Source: an uncultured Geobacter sp. (GTDB lineage Bacteria > Desulfobacterota > Desulfuromonadia > Geobacterales > Geobacteraceae). Taken from it: a DNA stretch of 35,430 nt. The stretch lies in contig CAIWTU010000111.1 in NCBI GenBank assembly GCA_903915655.1, forward strand, positions 1-35,430, written 5' to 3'. The notes below the pieces were generated by a model that did no database searches, had not been told where the DNA came from, and saw only the letters and a list, made by a program, of their open reading frames with translations. Below are positions 6,572-16,138 of this stretch, piece after piece (the stretch's first letter is position 1; every line of letters starts with the position of its first letter). A program made the position numbers and the translations under genes.

Positions 6572-9121
6572 ATGCAGAGACTACCGATAGATACCATTCT
6601 CCCAGAGCTGAAACAAACGGTTGCAGGCGCTTCAAGCTTAGTGCTGCAGGCGCCGCCGGGCGCAGGTAAAACGACCCGTGTCCCCCTGGCGCTCCTCGAC
6701 CTGCCGGAGCTCGGTGGGGGTCGCATTATCATGCTGGAGCCGCGCAGGCTGGCAGCCGTCCATGCCGCGAACCGGATGGCCCGTTCCCTTGGCGAACAGC
6801 CTGGAGAAACGGTAGGGTATACGATCCGTTTCGATCGGCGCATTTCGGTACGGACCCGGATAGAGGTGGTCACCGAAGGGATACTCACCCGTCGACTGCA
6901 GCGTGACCCCTGTCTGGAAGGGGTCACGCTGGTCATTTTCGACGAATTTCATGAGCGAAACCTTCACTCCGACCTGGCCCTGGCTTTCTGTCTCGAGGCG
7001 CAGCGCGTGGTGCGTCCGGATCTGAAGATCCTGGTCATGTCGGCAACGCTGGACTGCGCCCCTGTTGCCGCGCTCCTCGGCAACGCCCCGATCCTGACTT
7101 CTGCCGGGCGCTCCTTTCCGGTCGAGCTCCGCTATTGCGGGGAGGAAAGCCGCACCCGCCTGCCAGAACGGATGTCCGCTCAAATCTGCCGAGCTCTTTC
7201 AGAAACCGAAGGTGACATCCTGGCCTTCCTTCCTGGGTCGGGCGAGATCCGCGCCTGCCGGGAGCTTCTGCAGAAAGCGGCTCATGGCAGAACGGTTGCG
7301 GTTCACTCCCTTTATGGCGACCTCCCGTTCGAGGCACAGGAAAAGGCCCTGCTCCCCTCGCCGCAGCGCAAAATAGTACTCGCCACCAACATTGCCGAAA
7401 CCAGCCTGACTATCGACGGGGTGAGCGTAGTTATCGACAGCGGCCTCTCCCGTATGGTCCGTTATGACCAGTCAAGCGGCATGAACCGCCTGGTTACGGT
7501 CAGAGAATCGAAGGCTTCCGCCGAGCAACGGAAGGGAAGGGCGGGGCGGCTGGGTCAAGGGGTCTGTTACCGCCTTTTCGGCAGTCATACCTTCAACGCC
7601 ATGACCGATTTTTCCCCTCCGGAAATAACCGTCTCTGACCTCTCCTCACTGGTCCTGGAGTTGGCAGTATGGGGCGCCCGGGAACCGGCCGACCTCTCCT
7701 GGCTCACCCCTCCGCCGGAGGCCTCGCTTGCCGCGGCAAGAAGCCTCCTGTCAGACCTTGGTGCGATCGATGTTAACGGGTTGGCTACCGGGAGAGGCCG
7801 GAGAATGGCGGAGCTACCGGTTCACCCCCGCCTGGCCCGGATGCTGGAGCGGGGGATGGAACTCGGCCTTGCGGATGCTGCCTCTTCCCTGGCGGCCCTT
7901 CTCTCGGAGAGAGACATCTTTCGGCGTATTCCAGGGGAAACCGTGCCTGTCAGCGAATCGGACTTGCTGGACCGATACGAGGCACTTCAGGACGGGAGCG
8001 GGGGGAGAGATGGTCATATTCTGGAGGTAGCGGTGAGGAGGGTCGAACGGACCACCTCGCAACTTGTCCGTTTGACGGGGGGGAGTGCAACCCCTGGAAC
8101 GGGGGGCGCAGCAGCCGTGCCACCCCTATTGGGAGTGGATGACCTGGCGCGACTGCTTCTTGCCGCCTACCCGGACCGGATTGCCCGGCAGCGGGAGGAG
8201 GGGAGTGATCGCTATCTCCTGGTCAACGGGCTGGGCGCCAGGCTTTCGCCGAAAAGCGGGGTTCGGAACCAGAACTATATTTTGGCGATACAGGTAGATG
8301 CCGGAACGAAGGGAGAGGGGGTCATCCATCTTGCCAGCGCCTTATCCAGAGCTCTGATCAGGACCGAATGCCTCAACAGGATCAAAACCTGGAGAAAAGT
8401 GACATGGGACAGCGGACTGGAAAGGCTGGTCGCATCGGAGGAGGAGGGGCTCGGTTCAGTAATCCTCTCCCGGCGACCCTCCGTACCAGTCGACGATGAG
8501 GCAATTCCGTTGCTGCTCGCTGCAATCAAAGCTTCAAACCTGGAACTGCTCAATTGGAGCGGTACAGCCCGACAGCTACAGGGGCGGACAAGGCTGCTCC
8601 GGCAGGCCTTCCCTGAGGAGGAGTGGCCGGAGATTGACGACGAATGGCTTCTCATGAATCTTCCTGATTGGCTCGGACCGTTTCTCTATGGGGCGCGGAG
8701 CAAACGGGATGTTTTCGCGATAAACCTGCCAACCGTCTTGAAGGCCCTTTTCTCGCGCAGACAGCTCCTTCTCCTGGAAGAGCGGGCGCCGACACACCTT
8801 ACCGTGCCGAGCGGAAGCCGGATAACTATAGAGTACGGGACGGGGGAGGGTCCGATCCTGGCAGTAAAGCTTCAGGAGATGTTCGGCTCTGCCGAGACTC
8901 CTGTCATCGCCGAAGGAAGGGTGGGACTCTTGCTGCACCTGTTGTCCCCGGCCAGACGACCAGTCCAGATTACCCGGGATCTGAAGGGGTTCTGGGAAAA
9001 CGGATACCGCGAGGTAAAAAAAGAGTTGAAGGGGCGCTACCCAAAACACCCCTGGCCGGATGACCCCTGGAACGCCGCCCCGACCAGGACGACGAACCGG
9101 GTTCCCCGGCATAGGCAATAG
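6572..9121 (+). CDS. hrpB: ATP-dependent RNA helicase HrpB
   Basis: An 849-residue DExH-box helicase, close to the usual HrpB length. Motifs in order are APPGAGKTT (27-35), DEFH at 124-127 (the HrpB variant of DEAH), SAT at 157-159, NIAETSLTIDGV and the QRKGRAGRLG motif VI, then the helicase-associated winged-helix region. The typical HrpB C-terminal domain ends with PKHPWPDDPWNAAPTR. The start ATG lies after a GGGAGAGG stretch. HrpB is a non-essential DEAH/RHA-type protein of uncertain physiological substrate. It appears monocistronic, since the following gene is on the opposite strand. Confidence 0.95.
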   Translation: MQRLPIDTILPELKQTVAGASSLVLQAPPGAGKTTRVPLALLDLPELGGGRIIMLEPRRLAAVHAANRMARSLGEQPGETVGYTIRFDRRISVRTRIEVVTEGILTRRLQRDPCLEGVTLVIFDEFHERNLHSDLALAFCLEAQRVVRPDLKILVMSATLDCAPVAALLGNAPILTSAGRSFPVELRYCGEESRTRLPERMSAQICRALSETEGDILAFLPGSGEIRACRELLQKAAHGRTVAVHSLYGDLPFEAQEKALLPSPQRKIVLATNIAETSLTIDGVSVVIDSGLSRMVRYDQSSGMNRLVTVRESKASAEQRKGRAGRLGQGVCYRLFGSHTFNAMTDFSPPEITVSDLSSLVLELAVWGAREPADLSWLTPPPEASLAAARSLLSDLGAIDVNGLATGRGRRMAELPVHPRLARMLERGMELGLADAASSLAALLSERDIFRRIPGETVPVSESDLLDRYEALQDGSGGRDGHILEVAVRRVERTTSQLVRLTGGSATPGTGGAAAVPPLLGVDDLARLLLAAYPDRIARQREEGSDRYLLVNGLGARLSPKSGVRNQNYILAIQVDAGTKGEGVIHLASALSRALIRTECLNRIKTWRKVTWDSGLERLVASEEEGLGSVILSRRPSVPVDDEAIPLLLAAIKASNLELLNWSGTARQLQGRTRLLRQAFPEEEWPEIDDEWLLMNLPDWLGPFLYGARSKRDVFAINLPTVLKALFSRRQLLLLEERAPTHLTVPSGSRITIEYGTGEGPILAVKLQEMFGSAETPVIAEGRVGLLLHLLSPARRPVQITRDLKGFWENGYREVKKELKGRYPKHPWPDDPWNAAPTRTTNRVPRHRQ

Positions 9122-9237
9122 TGGTGCTTCCGTAAACTCATTTATTGCATAGCGTCAATGATTTAAATTGGTTGCAGTGCTGAGCCCGGATCAGAACCGC
9201 TTCGGGAAGGGGCATTTGTGAACCAACACGGGTCATT

Positions 9238-9789
9238 TCAATCTTCTTTTGCAAGGGTAGGAGGGTCTTTATGGGTACGAATGTATTCATCAAGATTCCC
9301 ATCTCTTTCCTTCTTCGTAGCCCAGTGCTTTACCCCCTTTTCCCTGGTCCGTTCGAAGCGCATTATAGGGAGACTCAAGCCGCAACTGGTTTCTACAGCA
9401 TAGAGATTCAACCTGAACAACTGGCGGACGATAGCCGGGTCAATATCTTGAAACGTTTTTACCAGTTCGCCGAAAACCGGAACCCCCTTATCGATAATTT
9501 CCCCCTTGCAGAAGAGACGGAGGACCTTCGGTTCTTCTGCGAATGAGCAGAACAACAGGGTTATCTCTCCGTCCGCCTCAATGTCTCTCCCCGTGCGATT
9601 ACTGCTACCGGGATAGTCGAGGATCAGCAGCGTCTTGTCGTCAAGAAAGCGGATACTATCATCCCCCTTGGGAGCAAGGTTCACCTCTTTGCCACTCGCA
9701 CTGGCAATAAAGAAAAGCCGTTGCAGGGTGGCAAATTCCATGTCTTTTTTCGTCAAAAATTTATATTGCTTACCCACCTCACACCTCAC
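9238..9789 (-). CDS. Pyridoxamine 5'-phosphate oxidase-related FMN-binding protein
   Basis: A 183-residue protein of the split-barrel flavin-binding superfamily. Visible family segments are VNLAPKGDDSIRFLDDKTL, LDYPGSSNRTGRDI and ITLLFCSFAEEPKVLRLFCKG, which form the FMN-binding barrel, followed by a C-terminal helical region with SCGLSLPIMRF. Members reduce or bind flavin, F420 or heme; the group with the SPKG/APKG signature is mostly uncharacterised. The start is GTG at 9789, and a second GTG at 9777 (GKQYKF) is possible. It is a single gene in the minus direction between hrpB and an unknown gene. Confidence 0.8.
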   Translation of the reverse strand: MRCEVGKQYKFLTKKDMEFATLQRLFFIASASGKEVNLAPKGDDSIRFLDDKTLLILDYPGSSNRTGRDIEADGEITLLFCSFAEEPKVLRLFCKGEIIDKGVPVFGELVKTFQDIDPAIVRQLFRLNLYAVETSCGLSLPIMRFERTREKGVKHWATKKERDGNLDEYIRTHKDPPTLAKED

Positions 9790-9894
9790 AGTCGCTCTCC
9801 GTCCGGAACGCCGGATGAGAACAGCTTGGATTTACTTATAGTGAAAAATTATTTCCTGGGTCAGCTGAGAGAGCCAAACTGACAAGAGCGAAAC

Positions 9895-10371
9895 TTATGC
9901 AATACCGAAATAGCGGACCGTTGCCCGTGGCAGAGCCTTTATTATACTGTCCCGCAGCATGAAAATGGCGGCAATTTCAATTATAGCCGTGGTAATGAGG
10001 GAAGAGATTGCCTGACTGTCGATCGTTTCCTCCGCACAGAGGAATTGTGTCAGTGTGTATAAAATAGTCCCGTCGGGGTGGACGACAATGCGACCCACTT
10101 TAAAACCGGAACTCTGGAATTTCATGAAAAACGAGCTGACCGCTGTCCGCATTTCCTCTGATATTTCCACTGCCATTACCGTAGCGGTGAAATAAAGGAG
10201 CTTGACGTCACCCCCCAACCTGATTCCGCAAGAAATAAATCTGTTCGGCATTTCACGAATGTCCGGCGTCGGCACGACAAGGGAAAACCAGATGGCGTTT
10301 TTTGCCGACATGTCGTACTTGATTCGTTTAACTTTCAGATATTCCTGCAAAGCTTCCAGTGCTGGTTTCAC
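9895..10371 (-). CDS. Hypothetical protein, 158 residues
   Basis: I do not recognise this protein. It begins MKPALEALQEYLKVKRIKYD from GTG 10371, which follows a strong GGAGGGGGG ribosome binding site. It is soluble, with no signal peptide or membrane helix. The alternation of an N-terminal helix, several beta strands (KLLYFTATVMAVEI, VGRIVVHPDGTILYTLTQFL) and a C-terminal helical section recalls YbjN or type III secretion chaperone-like folds, but that is only a resemblance. It lies 86 bases downstream of the cobA-hemD stop on the same strand, so it could be the last gene of the tetrapyrrole operon. Confidence 0.65.
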   Translation of the reverse strand: MKPALEALQEYLKVKRIKYDMSAKNAIWFSLVVPTPDIREMPNRFISCGIRLGGDVKLLYFTATVMAVEISEEMRTAVSSFFMKFQSSGFKVGRIVVHPDGTILYTLTQFLCAEETIDSQAISSLITTAIIEIAAIFMLRDSIIKALPRATVRYFGIA

Positions 10372-10457
10372 CTGATCCCCCCTCCCTGTCCCTGTCTGTC
10401 CAAGTCGAAATGTGACCTTCTGCTATTAAAAACTATCGGTTTTCGAACGGAAACTAT

Positions 10458-12008
10458 TTAAATCAGCAGGGGAGATTGCGCAAAACAGCTGACAATTTCC
10501 TTCGTCAACGCCTCAACTGTATGTTCTGCCGGCTCAATATCGACTTTGAGGCCCAGTTCGCGGCATGCCTTGGATGTTATCGGGCCGATAGAGGCAATTC
10601 TGACCCCTCCCAGAAGATGAAGCAACCGATTATCACCAACCATGGAGGAAAGATTTTCAACCGTGGAGGAAGAGGTGAAGGCGGCGCAATGAATCCGCTT
10701 ATTTTCCAGTGCCTCAAGGACATCATGGGGCATGTCTTCCGGTATGACGTTACGGTAGACAATCGGGGCGCACACTTCCATGCCGAGATTGCACAGACCC
10801 GAGGGGATAACATCACGTGCCCGATCGGCCCGTGGGAAGAGGGCCGTTTTACCTCTCAGGTTGAGAGATTTAAAGGCCTCTACGACCCCTTCAGACTTGT
10901 AGTCGGCAGGAACCAGATCTGCCCTGATGCCATATACGGCAAGGGCCGCCCTGGTCTTGGGGCCGACGGCGCATACCCTGCAAAGAGCCAGCGCACGGCT
11001 GTCAAATTTCAATGCATGGAGCCTGTGAAAGAAATGTTTCACTCCATTGAAGGAGGTAAAGATCAGCCAGTTGAAGCAGTGTAGGGAACTTATCGCCTGA
11101 TCCAGTTCATCGTAGCTTTCCGGAGGAATAATCGATACTGACGGGCACTCAAAGACCCGGCCGCCATGCCCCTCCAGGAGATGGGAAAATTGTCCGGCCT
11201 GTTCCGCCGCACGGGTAACCAGGATTCCCTTGCCGAACAGGGGCCGGTTATCAAACCAGCGGAGCTTTTCGCGCAGGTTCACCACTTCACCTATTATCGT
11301 TACAGCGGGTGGTTTAAAGGCTGCCCTGCGACTCTTATCTGCTATATCGGCCAGCGTTCCTACGAGAACTTCCTGCTCCGGTCTGGTCCCCCAGCGGACC
11401 AGGGCAACCGGCGTCTCGGGTGATCTGCCGTGGACCATCAGATTTTCCACAATATGCGGAAGGTTCTTCATTCCCATGTAGAAAACCAGGGTACCAGTTC
11501 CCATGGAGAGCTTCTCCCAGTCGATCCCCGAGGCCTCCTTTCCATGGCTTTCATGTCCGGTTACAAATGCCACGGAAGTAGAGAAATTCCGGTGAGTAAG
11601 GGGTATTCCGGCATAGGCGGGCGCCGCAACCCCGGCTGTAATCCCCGGCACGATCTCGAAGGGAACCCCGGCGGCGACAAGTGCCTCGCACTCCTCCCCA
11701 CCGCGGCCGAAGACGAAAGGGTCGCCCCCCTTGAGTCGGACGACGATATTCCCCTGTTGCGCTTTGTTCACAAGCAGGTCGTTAATTTGCCTCTGTTCGT
11801 GGTTGTGTGCGCCCCCGATCTTCCCGGCATAGATCAGCTCAGCATCCGGTGGCGCATGCGTCAGCAGGCCATTGTGGGCCAGATAGTCATAGATAATGAC
11901 GTTGGCCCGGCCGATACATTCCAGTCCCTTGACGGTAATCAGTCCAGGGTCGCCGGGACCTGCGCCGACCAGAAAGACAAAACCGTTTTTAGCAGGTTTG
12001 TGAGACAT
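10458..12008 (-). CDS. cobA-hemD: Fused uroporphyrinogen-III C-methyltransferase / uroporphyrinogen-III synthase
   Basis: A 516-residue bifunctional enzyme. Residues 1-245 are the SAM-dependent methyltransferase (SUMT), with VGAGPGDPGLITVKG near 14-28, VVRLKGGDPFVFGRGGEE near 89-106 and FEIVPGITAG. Residues 255-516 are HemD-like, with the VTRAAEQAGQFSHLL start and SSSTVENL segment near the end. HemD closes hydroxymethylbilane into uroporphyrinogen III, and SUMT methylates it at C2 and C7 to precorrin-2, so the fusion covers the heme and siroheme/cobalamin branch point. This fusion is known from Geobacter, Clostridium and relatives. It starts 34 bases after hemC ends, and is co-directional with the operon. 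Confidence 0.95.
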   Translation of the reverse strand: MSHKPAKNGFVFLVGAGPGDPGLITVKGLECIGRANVIIYDYLAHNGLLTHAPPDAELIYAGKIGGAHNHEQRQINDLLVNKAQQGNIVVRLKGGDPFVFGRGGEECEALVAAGVPFEIVPGITAGVAAPAYAGIPLTHRNFSTSVAFVTGHESHGKEASGIDWEKLSMGTGTLVFYMGMKNLPHIVENLMVHGRSPETPVALVRWGTRPEQEVLVGTLADIADKSRRAAFKPPAVTIIGEVVNLREKLRWFDNRPLFGKGILVTRAAEQAGQFSHLLEGHGGRVFECPSVSIIPPESYDELDQAISSLHCFNWLIFTSFNGVKHFFHRLHALKFDSRALALCRVCAVGPKTRAALAVYGIRADLVPADYKSEGVVEAFKSLNLRGKTALFPRADRARDVIPSGLCNLGMEVCAPIVYRNVIPEDMPHDVLEALENKRIHCAAFTSSSTVENLSSMVGDNRLLHLLGGVRIASIGPITSKACRELGLKVDIEPAEHTVEALTKEIVSCFAQSPLLI

Positions 12009-12042
12009 GATAGTTTTTTATCCTCTTGTTCAGAATTTTGAA

Positions 12043-12987
12043 TCAAATCCCTTCACCAGGTTCCCGCCGGTAAAGCTCTCGCAGGATATTTCTTGCGCCA
12101 TCGTTGAGAAGTCTGTCTGCCAGGGCATTTCCCAATTCTTCACACAGGTCGGGAGGGCCGCAAATAGAACCTCGCACAGACCTTTTGCCATCAACGGAGC
12201 CGACAAAACCGCTCAGGTGGAGGCTTCCGTCCCTGATGACCCCGTAGGCGGCGATAGGCGCCTGGCAACCTCCTTCGCACCTCCGGAGCAGGGATCTTTC
12301 CGCCCGCACAGCCTGGTTCGTTTCCTGATGATTGAGAAAGCCGATTGCCTCCATTACCGTCGAATCATTTAGCCTGCATTCTATACCGAGCGCCCCCTGG
12401 CCTACGGCTGGGAGAGAGAGATCTATTGACAGATATTCGCTGATTCTTTCGGTAAAGCCGAGTCGTTTCAGCCCTGCGGTGGCCAGAATTACTCCATCCA
12501 GCAGGTCGCTCTCCAGTTTGTTGATGCGGGTCTCCAGATTTCCTCTGATCATCACCATCTCCAGATCGGGCCGGACCTTCAGCAGTTGCGACTGCCTCCT
12601 GGGTGCGCTGGTGCCGATCTTTGCCCCCAGGGGGAGGGATGCGAAAGTGATGCCGCGTGAGACAAGCGCATCGCGCGGGTCTTCCCGCTCCGTTATACAA
12701 TAGATGCCGAGTCCTTCAGGGGATTCCGTTGGCAGATCCTTCATGCTGTGCACGGCAATATCGACATCGCCACGGAGCATTGCCTCTTCAATTTCCTTTA
12801 CGAAGAGACCTTTCCCCCCGATCTGGGCCAGCGGCAGATCGAGGATCCTATCCCCAGTGGTTTTTATCTTGACCAGCGACACTTTCAAGCCATGGTGCCG
12901 TTTTTCCAGTTCGGACTTAACCCAGTCCGCCTGCCAGAGCGCCAGTCGGCTGGCGCGTGTACCTATTTTAAGCTGCTTGAGCGGCAT
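12043..12987 (-). CDS. hemC: Hydroxymethylbilane synthase (porphobilinogen deaminase)
   Basis: A 314-residue enzyme of normal length. It begins KIGTRASRLALWQADWV and contains VHSMKDLPT, GTSAPRRQSQL, RGNLETRINKL and the cofactor-attachment loop RRCEGGCQAPIAAYG, whose Cys binds the dipyrromethane cofactor. It joins four porphobilinogen units to hydroxymethylbilane. ATG at 12987 has a GGAGAA site 9 bases upstream. It lies between hemA (117-base gap) and the cobA-hemD fusion (34-base gap), and its product is the substrate of the HemD half. Confidence 0.97.
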   Translation of the reverse strand: MPLKQLKIGTRASRLALWQADWVKSELEKRHHGLKVSLVKIKTTGDRILDLPLAQIGGKGLFVKEIEEAMLRGDVDIAVHSMKDLPTESPEGLGIYCITEREDPRDALVSRGITFASLPLGAKIGTSAPRRQSQLLKVRPDLEMVMIRGNLETRINKLESDLLDGVILATAGLKRLGFTERISEYLSIDLSLPAVGQGALGIECRLNDSTVMEAIGFLNHQETNQAVRAERSLLRRCEGGCQAPIAAYGVIRDGSLHLSGFVGSVDGKRSVRGSICGPPDLCEELGNALADRLLNDGARNILRELYRREPGEGI

Positions 12988-13104
12988 ATGTCAGTTCTCC
13001 AATAAAAAATTATCCTTTATATTTCCTGATTGGCACAAGATCGACGTTAATCAACTTTTATTTCATGCAGTCAGCCGTCCGATCGCTATAAAGTGACCGA
13101 ATAA

Positions 13105-14409
13105 TCACTCATCAAGCTCCGGCTCCTCATCCGTATCGTGCAGCGCCGGGTTTAGATCAAACAGCAGCCTCAGGGCATCCACATACAGATCATTTCTGTT
13201 TCCCTGCTGGTTTTGCTTCAGAAGGCTAACAGGGGGATGCAGCAACTTGCCGATAATTGCCGCGGTCAGGGCTTCCAGACGTTTCTCGTCCTCTTTGGGC
13301 AGATCTTTCCAGACGGCAAGGGTCTTGGCCAGTTCCGCCCGCCTGATTTCCTCGAATCTTGATCGGAGTGCCACGATGGTCGGCGTAACTGTCAGCGAGG
13401 AGAGCCAGGCAGAAAACGGGATAATCTCCTGATTTACGATCTCCTCGGCCTTTTCTGCCTCGGTTGCCCTCTGCCGGAGATTGGACGCCACCACTCCCTG
13501 GAGGTCGTCGGTATTGTAAAGGTATATGTTTTCCAGGTCGTTGACCTTCGGGTCGATATCCCTCGGTACGGCAATGTCTATGAAGAACATCGGCTTCATT
13601 TTCCGCCGCCGGATGACCCCTGCTACGTCCGCCGACTTTATTATCTGCTGTGGTGCACCGGTAGAAGAGAGTACTATGTCGGCCTTCTGCAGATGCTCAA
13701 GCAGGTCGTTGAAATCAACCGCCCGGCCATCGAGCTCTTCGGCCAGTTTTTCCGCCCGTTCAAAGGTTCGGTTGGCAATCATCATGGAGCGAATGCCACT
13801 GCTGATGAAATGCCTTGCCGCCAGTTCACCCATCTCTCCCGCACCGATCAGCATAACGGTTTTATCGCTAAGCTCGCCGAAGATCTTTTTTGCCAGTTCG
13901 ACTGCTGCGAATGCCACAGAAACTGCTGAGGATGCTATACGGGTTTCGGTCCGTACCCGTTTAGCAACGGAGAAGGCCTTATGGAGGAAGCGGTTCAGAA
14001 TGATCCCGGATGTCTTATATTCTGCGGCATAGCCGTAGGCGCTTTTGATCTGTCCCAGTATCTGCGGTTCCCCCATGACCAGTGAATCAAGGCTGGCTGC
14101 CACGCGAAAGACATGGCGGATTGCTGCTTCGCCATGATATCCGTACAGATGCGGCTCCAGTCTCTCAAAGGGGAGATGGTGATAGTCGGCCAGAAATCGC
14201 TTGATCCTGGCGATACCCCCCGCAATATCCCGGGTGATGGCATAAACTTCCACCCGGTTGCAGGTGGAAAGTATGATTGCTTCGGCGATGTCCTGCAGAG
14301 CGACGATCTCCCGAAGCGGCTGTTCTATCAGGTGGGGCGCAAAGGCAATTTTTTCTCTGATTTCCAGGGGAGCGCTCTTGTGAGAAAGCCCCACAACAAT
14401 TATGTTCAT
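13105..14409 (-). CDS. hemA: Glutamyl-tRNA reductase
   Basis: A 434-residue NADPH-dependent enzyme that reduces glutamyl-tRNA to glutamate-1-semialdehyde, the first step of C5 tetrapyrrole synthesis. Signatures are [17 protein letters not shown] at the start, the [10 protein letters not shown] motif with the catalytic Cys near residue 50, [16 protein letters not shown], and the NADP-binding [13 protein letters not shown]. The C-terminal dimerisation helices are present and end in an acidic tail. ATG at 14409 lies 13 bases after the ccsA-like gene's stop, suggesting tight coupling. No heme-responsive element is visible. Confidence 0.97.
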   Translation of the reverse strand: MNIIVVGLSHKSAPLEIREKIAFAPHLIEQPLREIVALQDIAEAIILSTCNRVEVYAITRDIAGGIARIKRFLADYHHLPFERLEPHLYGYHGEAAIRHVFRVAASLDSLVMGEPQILGQIKSAYGYAAEYKTSGIILNRFLHKAFSVAKRVRTETRIASSAVSVAFAAVELAKKIFGELSDKTVMLIGAGEMGELAARHFISSGIRSMMIANRTFERAEKLAEELDGRAVDFNDLLEHLQKADIVLSSTGAPQQIIKSADVAGVIRRRKMKPMFFIDIAVPRDIDPKVNDLENIYLYNTDDLQGVVASNLRQRATEAEKAEEIVNQEIIPFSAWLSSLTVTPTIVALRSRFEEIRRAELAKTLAVWKDLPKEDEKRLEALTAAIIGKLLHPPVSLLKQNQQGNRNDLYVDALRLLFDLNPALHDTDEEPELDE

Positions 14410-14422
14410 AGGTCAGGTATCG

Positions 14423-15238
14423 CTATTTATAGCTGTGTAATCCCGGGAGAAAAAAATTCACGCCGAGGAAGGTAAAAAGTAAAACTATAAATCCAGCAAT
14501 GGCAAGGATGGCTGCTCTTCTCCCCCTCCATCCCGTGGTCAGTCTGCCGTGGAGCAGGGCGGCATAGAGAAACCAGGTAATGAGCGACCAGGTCTCCTTG
14601 GGGTCCCAGCTCCAGTAAGAGCCCCATGCCGTTTCCGCCCAGATCGCACCGGTTATTATGGCAACTGTGAAGAGGGGAAACCCGATTGTCAAGCAGTGGT
14701 AATTTATATCGTCAAGGGTATCGAGTGGCGGGAGCTTGTGGTAGAGCGCGCCTAACTTTTTGTACTTGAGATAATGCTCCTGGATGAGGTACATGACGGC
14801 TGCACAGAAGGCGAGCGTAAAGGCGGCGTAGCCGGAGAAGGCAAACGTAGTATGTACCAGTAGCCAGCGACTTTTAAGCACTGGTAACAGGGGGAGGATA
14901 GCGGATGGAAAAGAGAAGGATGCAATCAGTAAAAGGAGCGCTACCGGCAGAACGAAGGCGCCAAGGATCACAACCCGGTATCTCCGTTCGAAAGCAATGA
15001 AGATTCCTACGATCGCCAGGCCGAAGAAAGAAAAAGATTCATGCATATTGGTTATTGGTGTGTACCCCGCTTCGTGATAGCGGAAAAGGGTAAACGCGCA
15101 ATGTAGAATGAATCCGGTTGCTGCGAGCCAATGGGAGAGCCTACCCGTGAAGCTAGCCGGTTTTGCCAGGTAGACCAGGTAGGAGATGGAAGCTGCGCAA
15201 TAGAGGCCCAAGATAACTTTGAAGAGAATTAAATTCAT
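14423..15238 (-). CDS. ccsA: CcsA/HemX-like cytochrome c biogenesis membrane protein
   Basis: A 271-residue integral membrane protein with about eight hydrophobic helices. The Trp-rich motif WGSYWSWDPKETWSLITW, a WWD-type heme-handling signature, lies around residue 210, and conserved His residues occur in TNMHESF and LVHTTFAFSGY. Such proteins bind or export heme for cytochrome c maturation (CcsA, ResC, CcmC), and in Gram-positives a HemX relative affects HemA level. The ATG overlaps the stop of the upstream gene as ATGA, and hemA follows after 13 bases, so it is firmly embedded in the heme operon. The symbol is by family; it could equally be called hemX. No partner ResB is in the window. 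Confidence 0.85.
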   Translation of the reverse strand: MNLILFKVILGLYCAASISYLVYLAKPASFTGRLSHWLAATGFILHCAFTLFRYHEAGYTPITNMHESFSFFGLAIVGIFIAFERRYRVVILGAFVLPVALLLLIASFSFPSAILPLLPVLKSRWLLVHTTFAFSGYAAFTLAFCAAVMYLIQEHYLKYKKLGALYHKLPPLDTLDDINYHCLTIGFPLFTVAIITGAIWAETAWGSYWSWDPKETWSLITWFLYAALLHGRLTTGWRGRRAAILAIAGFIVLLFTFLGVNFFLPGLHSYK

Positions 15239-15909
15239 ACCTGGTCCCTTTTTCCCACCCCGAGTTCCTGCAAGATAAATTCCGGACCGAAAAGCCTCCG
15301 GAGATGGTGGTCGATTTCATCATATGAACGATTCTTTAGCAATTTCGGCAAATCATGGGAAACGAGAAGCTTTAAAAGCCCTTTATTATATTGACGGTTC
15401 TTTTTTCCTGTCAACAGCTTTTCCCGGATTGCCCCCAGGATATCGACGGCTTCTGCATATTCATCCCCGAAACGCTCTTCCAGTTCCCCACGGATTTTTG
15501 CTGCCAGGGCAGGGCTCCTTCCCCCTGTCGAAACGGTAAATAAAAGATCTCCACGGACAACCACGGCAGGGGAAACAAATGTGCTTATTCCGGGTGCATC
15601 CAGACAATTTACCGGGATTCCGAGTTGGACGGCTTCATCGACCAGAGCCCTGTTTGTTTCCCGGCAATTGGTTGCGGCAAAGGCCAGTACGGCGGAGCCA
15701 AGGTCGCCGCTGCGGTATTTTCTCGCCAGATGCTCAATAAGGCCTTCGTTCCGTAACTTTTCGAGAGAATCGACTATCAAAGGGGCAATGACCCTGACCC
15801 GCGCCCCGGCGTTAAGGAGGGTCTGACACTTACGCTCCGCTACCGCGCCTCCGCCGGCTACGACCACTCTCTTGTTGCGAATGTCAAGATGGATCGGTAA
15901 ATATTTCAT
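15235..15909 (-). CDS. Precorrin-2 dehydrogenase / sirohydrochlorin ferrochelatase, Met8/CysG N-terminal type
   Basis: A 224-residue protein equivalent to the N-terminal half of CysG. It begins MKYLPIHLDIRNKRVVVAGG and has the NAD-binding VVAGGGAVAERKCQTLLNAGA, an ATNCRETNRALVDEA segment, and INCLDAPGISTF-like text near VNCLDAPGISTFVSPAVV, where the Asp is expected to serve dehydrogenation and possibly iron insertion. It oxidises precorrin-2, made by the CobA half of the fusion, to sirohydrochlorin, and may chelate iron to siroheme. It is the first gene of the operon, with GAAGAGGAAAAG before ATG 15909, and overlaps the next gene by 4 bases. It lacks the methyltransferase half, which the fusion protein supplies. 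Confidence 0.92.
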   Translation of the reverse strand: MKYLPIHLDIRNKRVVVAGGGAVAERKCQTLLNAGARVRVIAPLIVDSLEKLRNEGLIEHLARKYRSGDLGSAVLAFAATNCRETNRALVDEAVQLGIPVNCLDAPGISTFVSPAVVVRGDLLFTVSTGGRSPALAAKIRGELEERFGDEYAEAVDILGAIREKLLTGKKNRQYNKGLLKLLVSHDLPKLLKNRSYDEIDHHLRRLFGPEFILQELGVGKRDQV

Positions 15910-16063
15910 CTTTTCCTCTTCAGAAGCTGTCTCCTCATACGCTCACTCCCAGCTTTTCATAAAACTTTTGACACTATCAGCGGTCTCTGGAGTGTACTGT
16001 CTCATCCTGTCAATCCCTGCTTCGCTCATTCTAGCTGAATACCGCCCTGGAGGCAATTATTCC

Positions 16064-16091
16064 TTGATTTTTTCGGTGTCTTGTTTATAGT
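16064..16091 (+). promoter_or_regulatory. Candidate sigma-70 promoter of trxA
   Basis: TTGATT (16064-16069), a 16-base spacer and TATAGT (16086-16091) precede trxA, leaving a leader of about 40 bases that includes the GAGGAGAAAGGG ribosome binding region. It lies in the 229-base divergent space between trxA and the heme operon. No equally clear promoter was seen for the heme operon. Confidence 0.5.
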
Positions 16092-16138
16092 CATACTATA
16101 TTTTGCATATATGAGATAGGTGAAGAGGAGAAAGGGTT

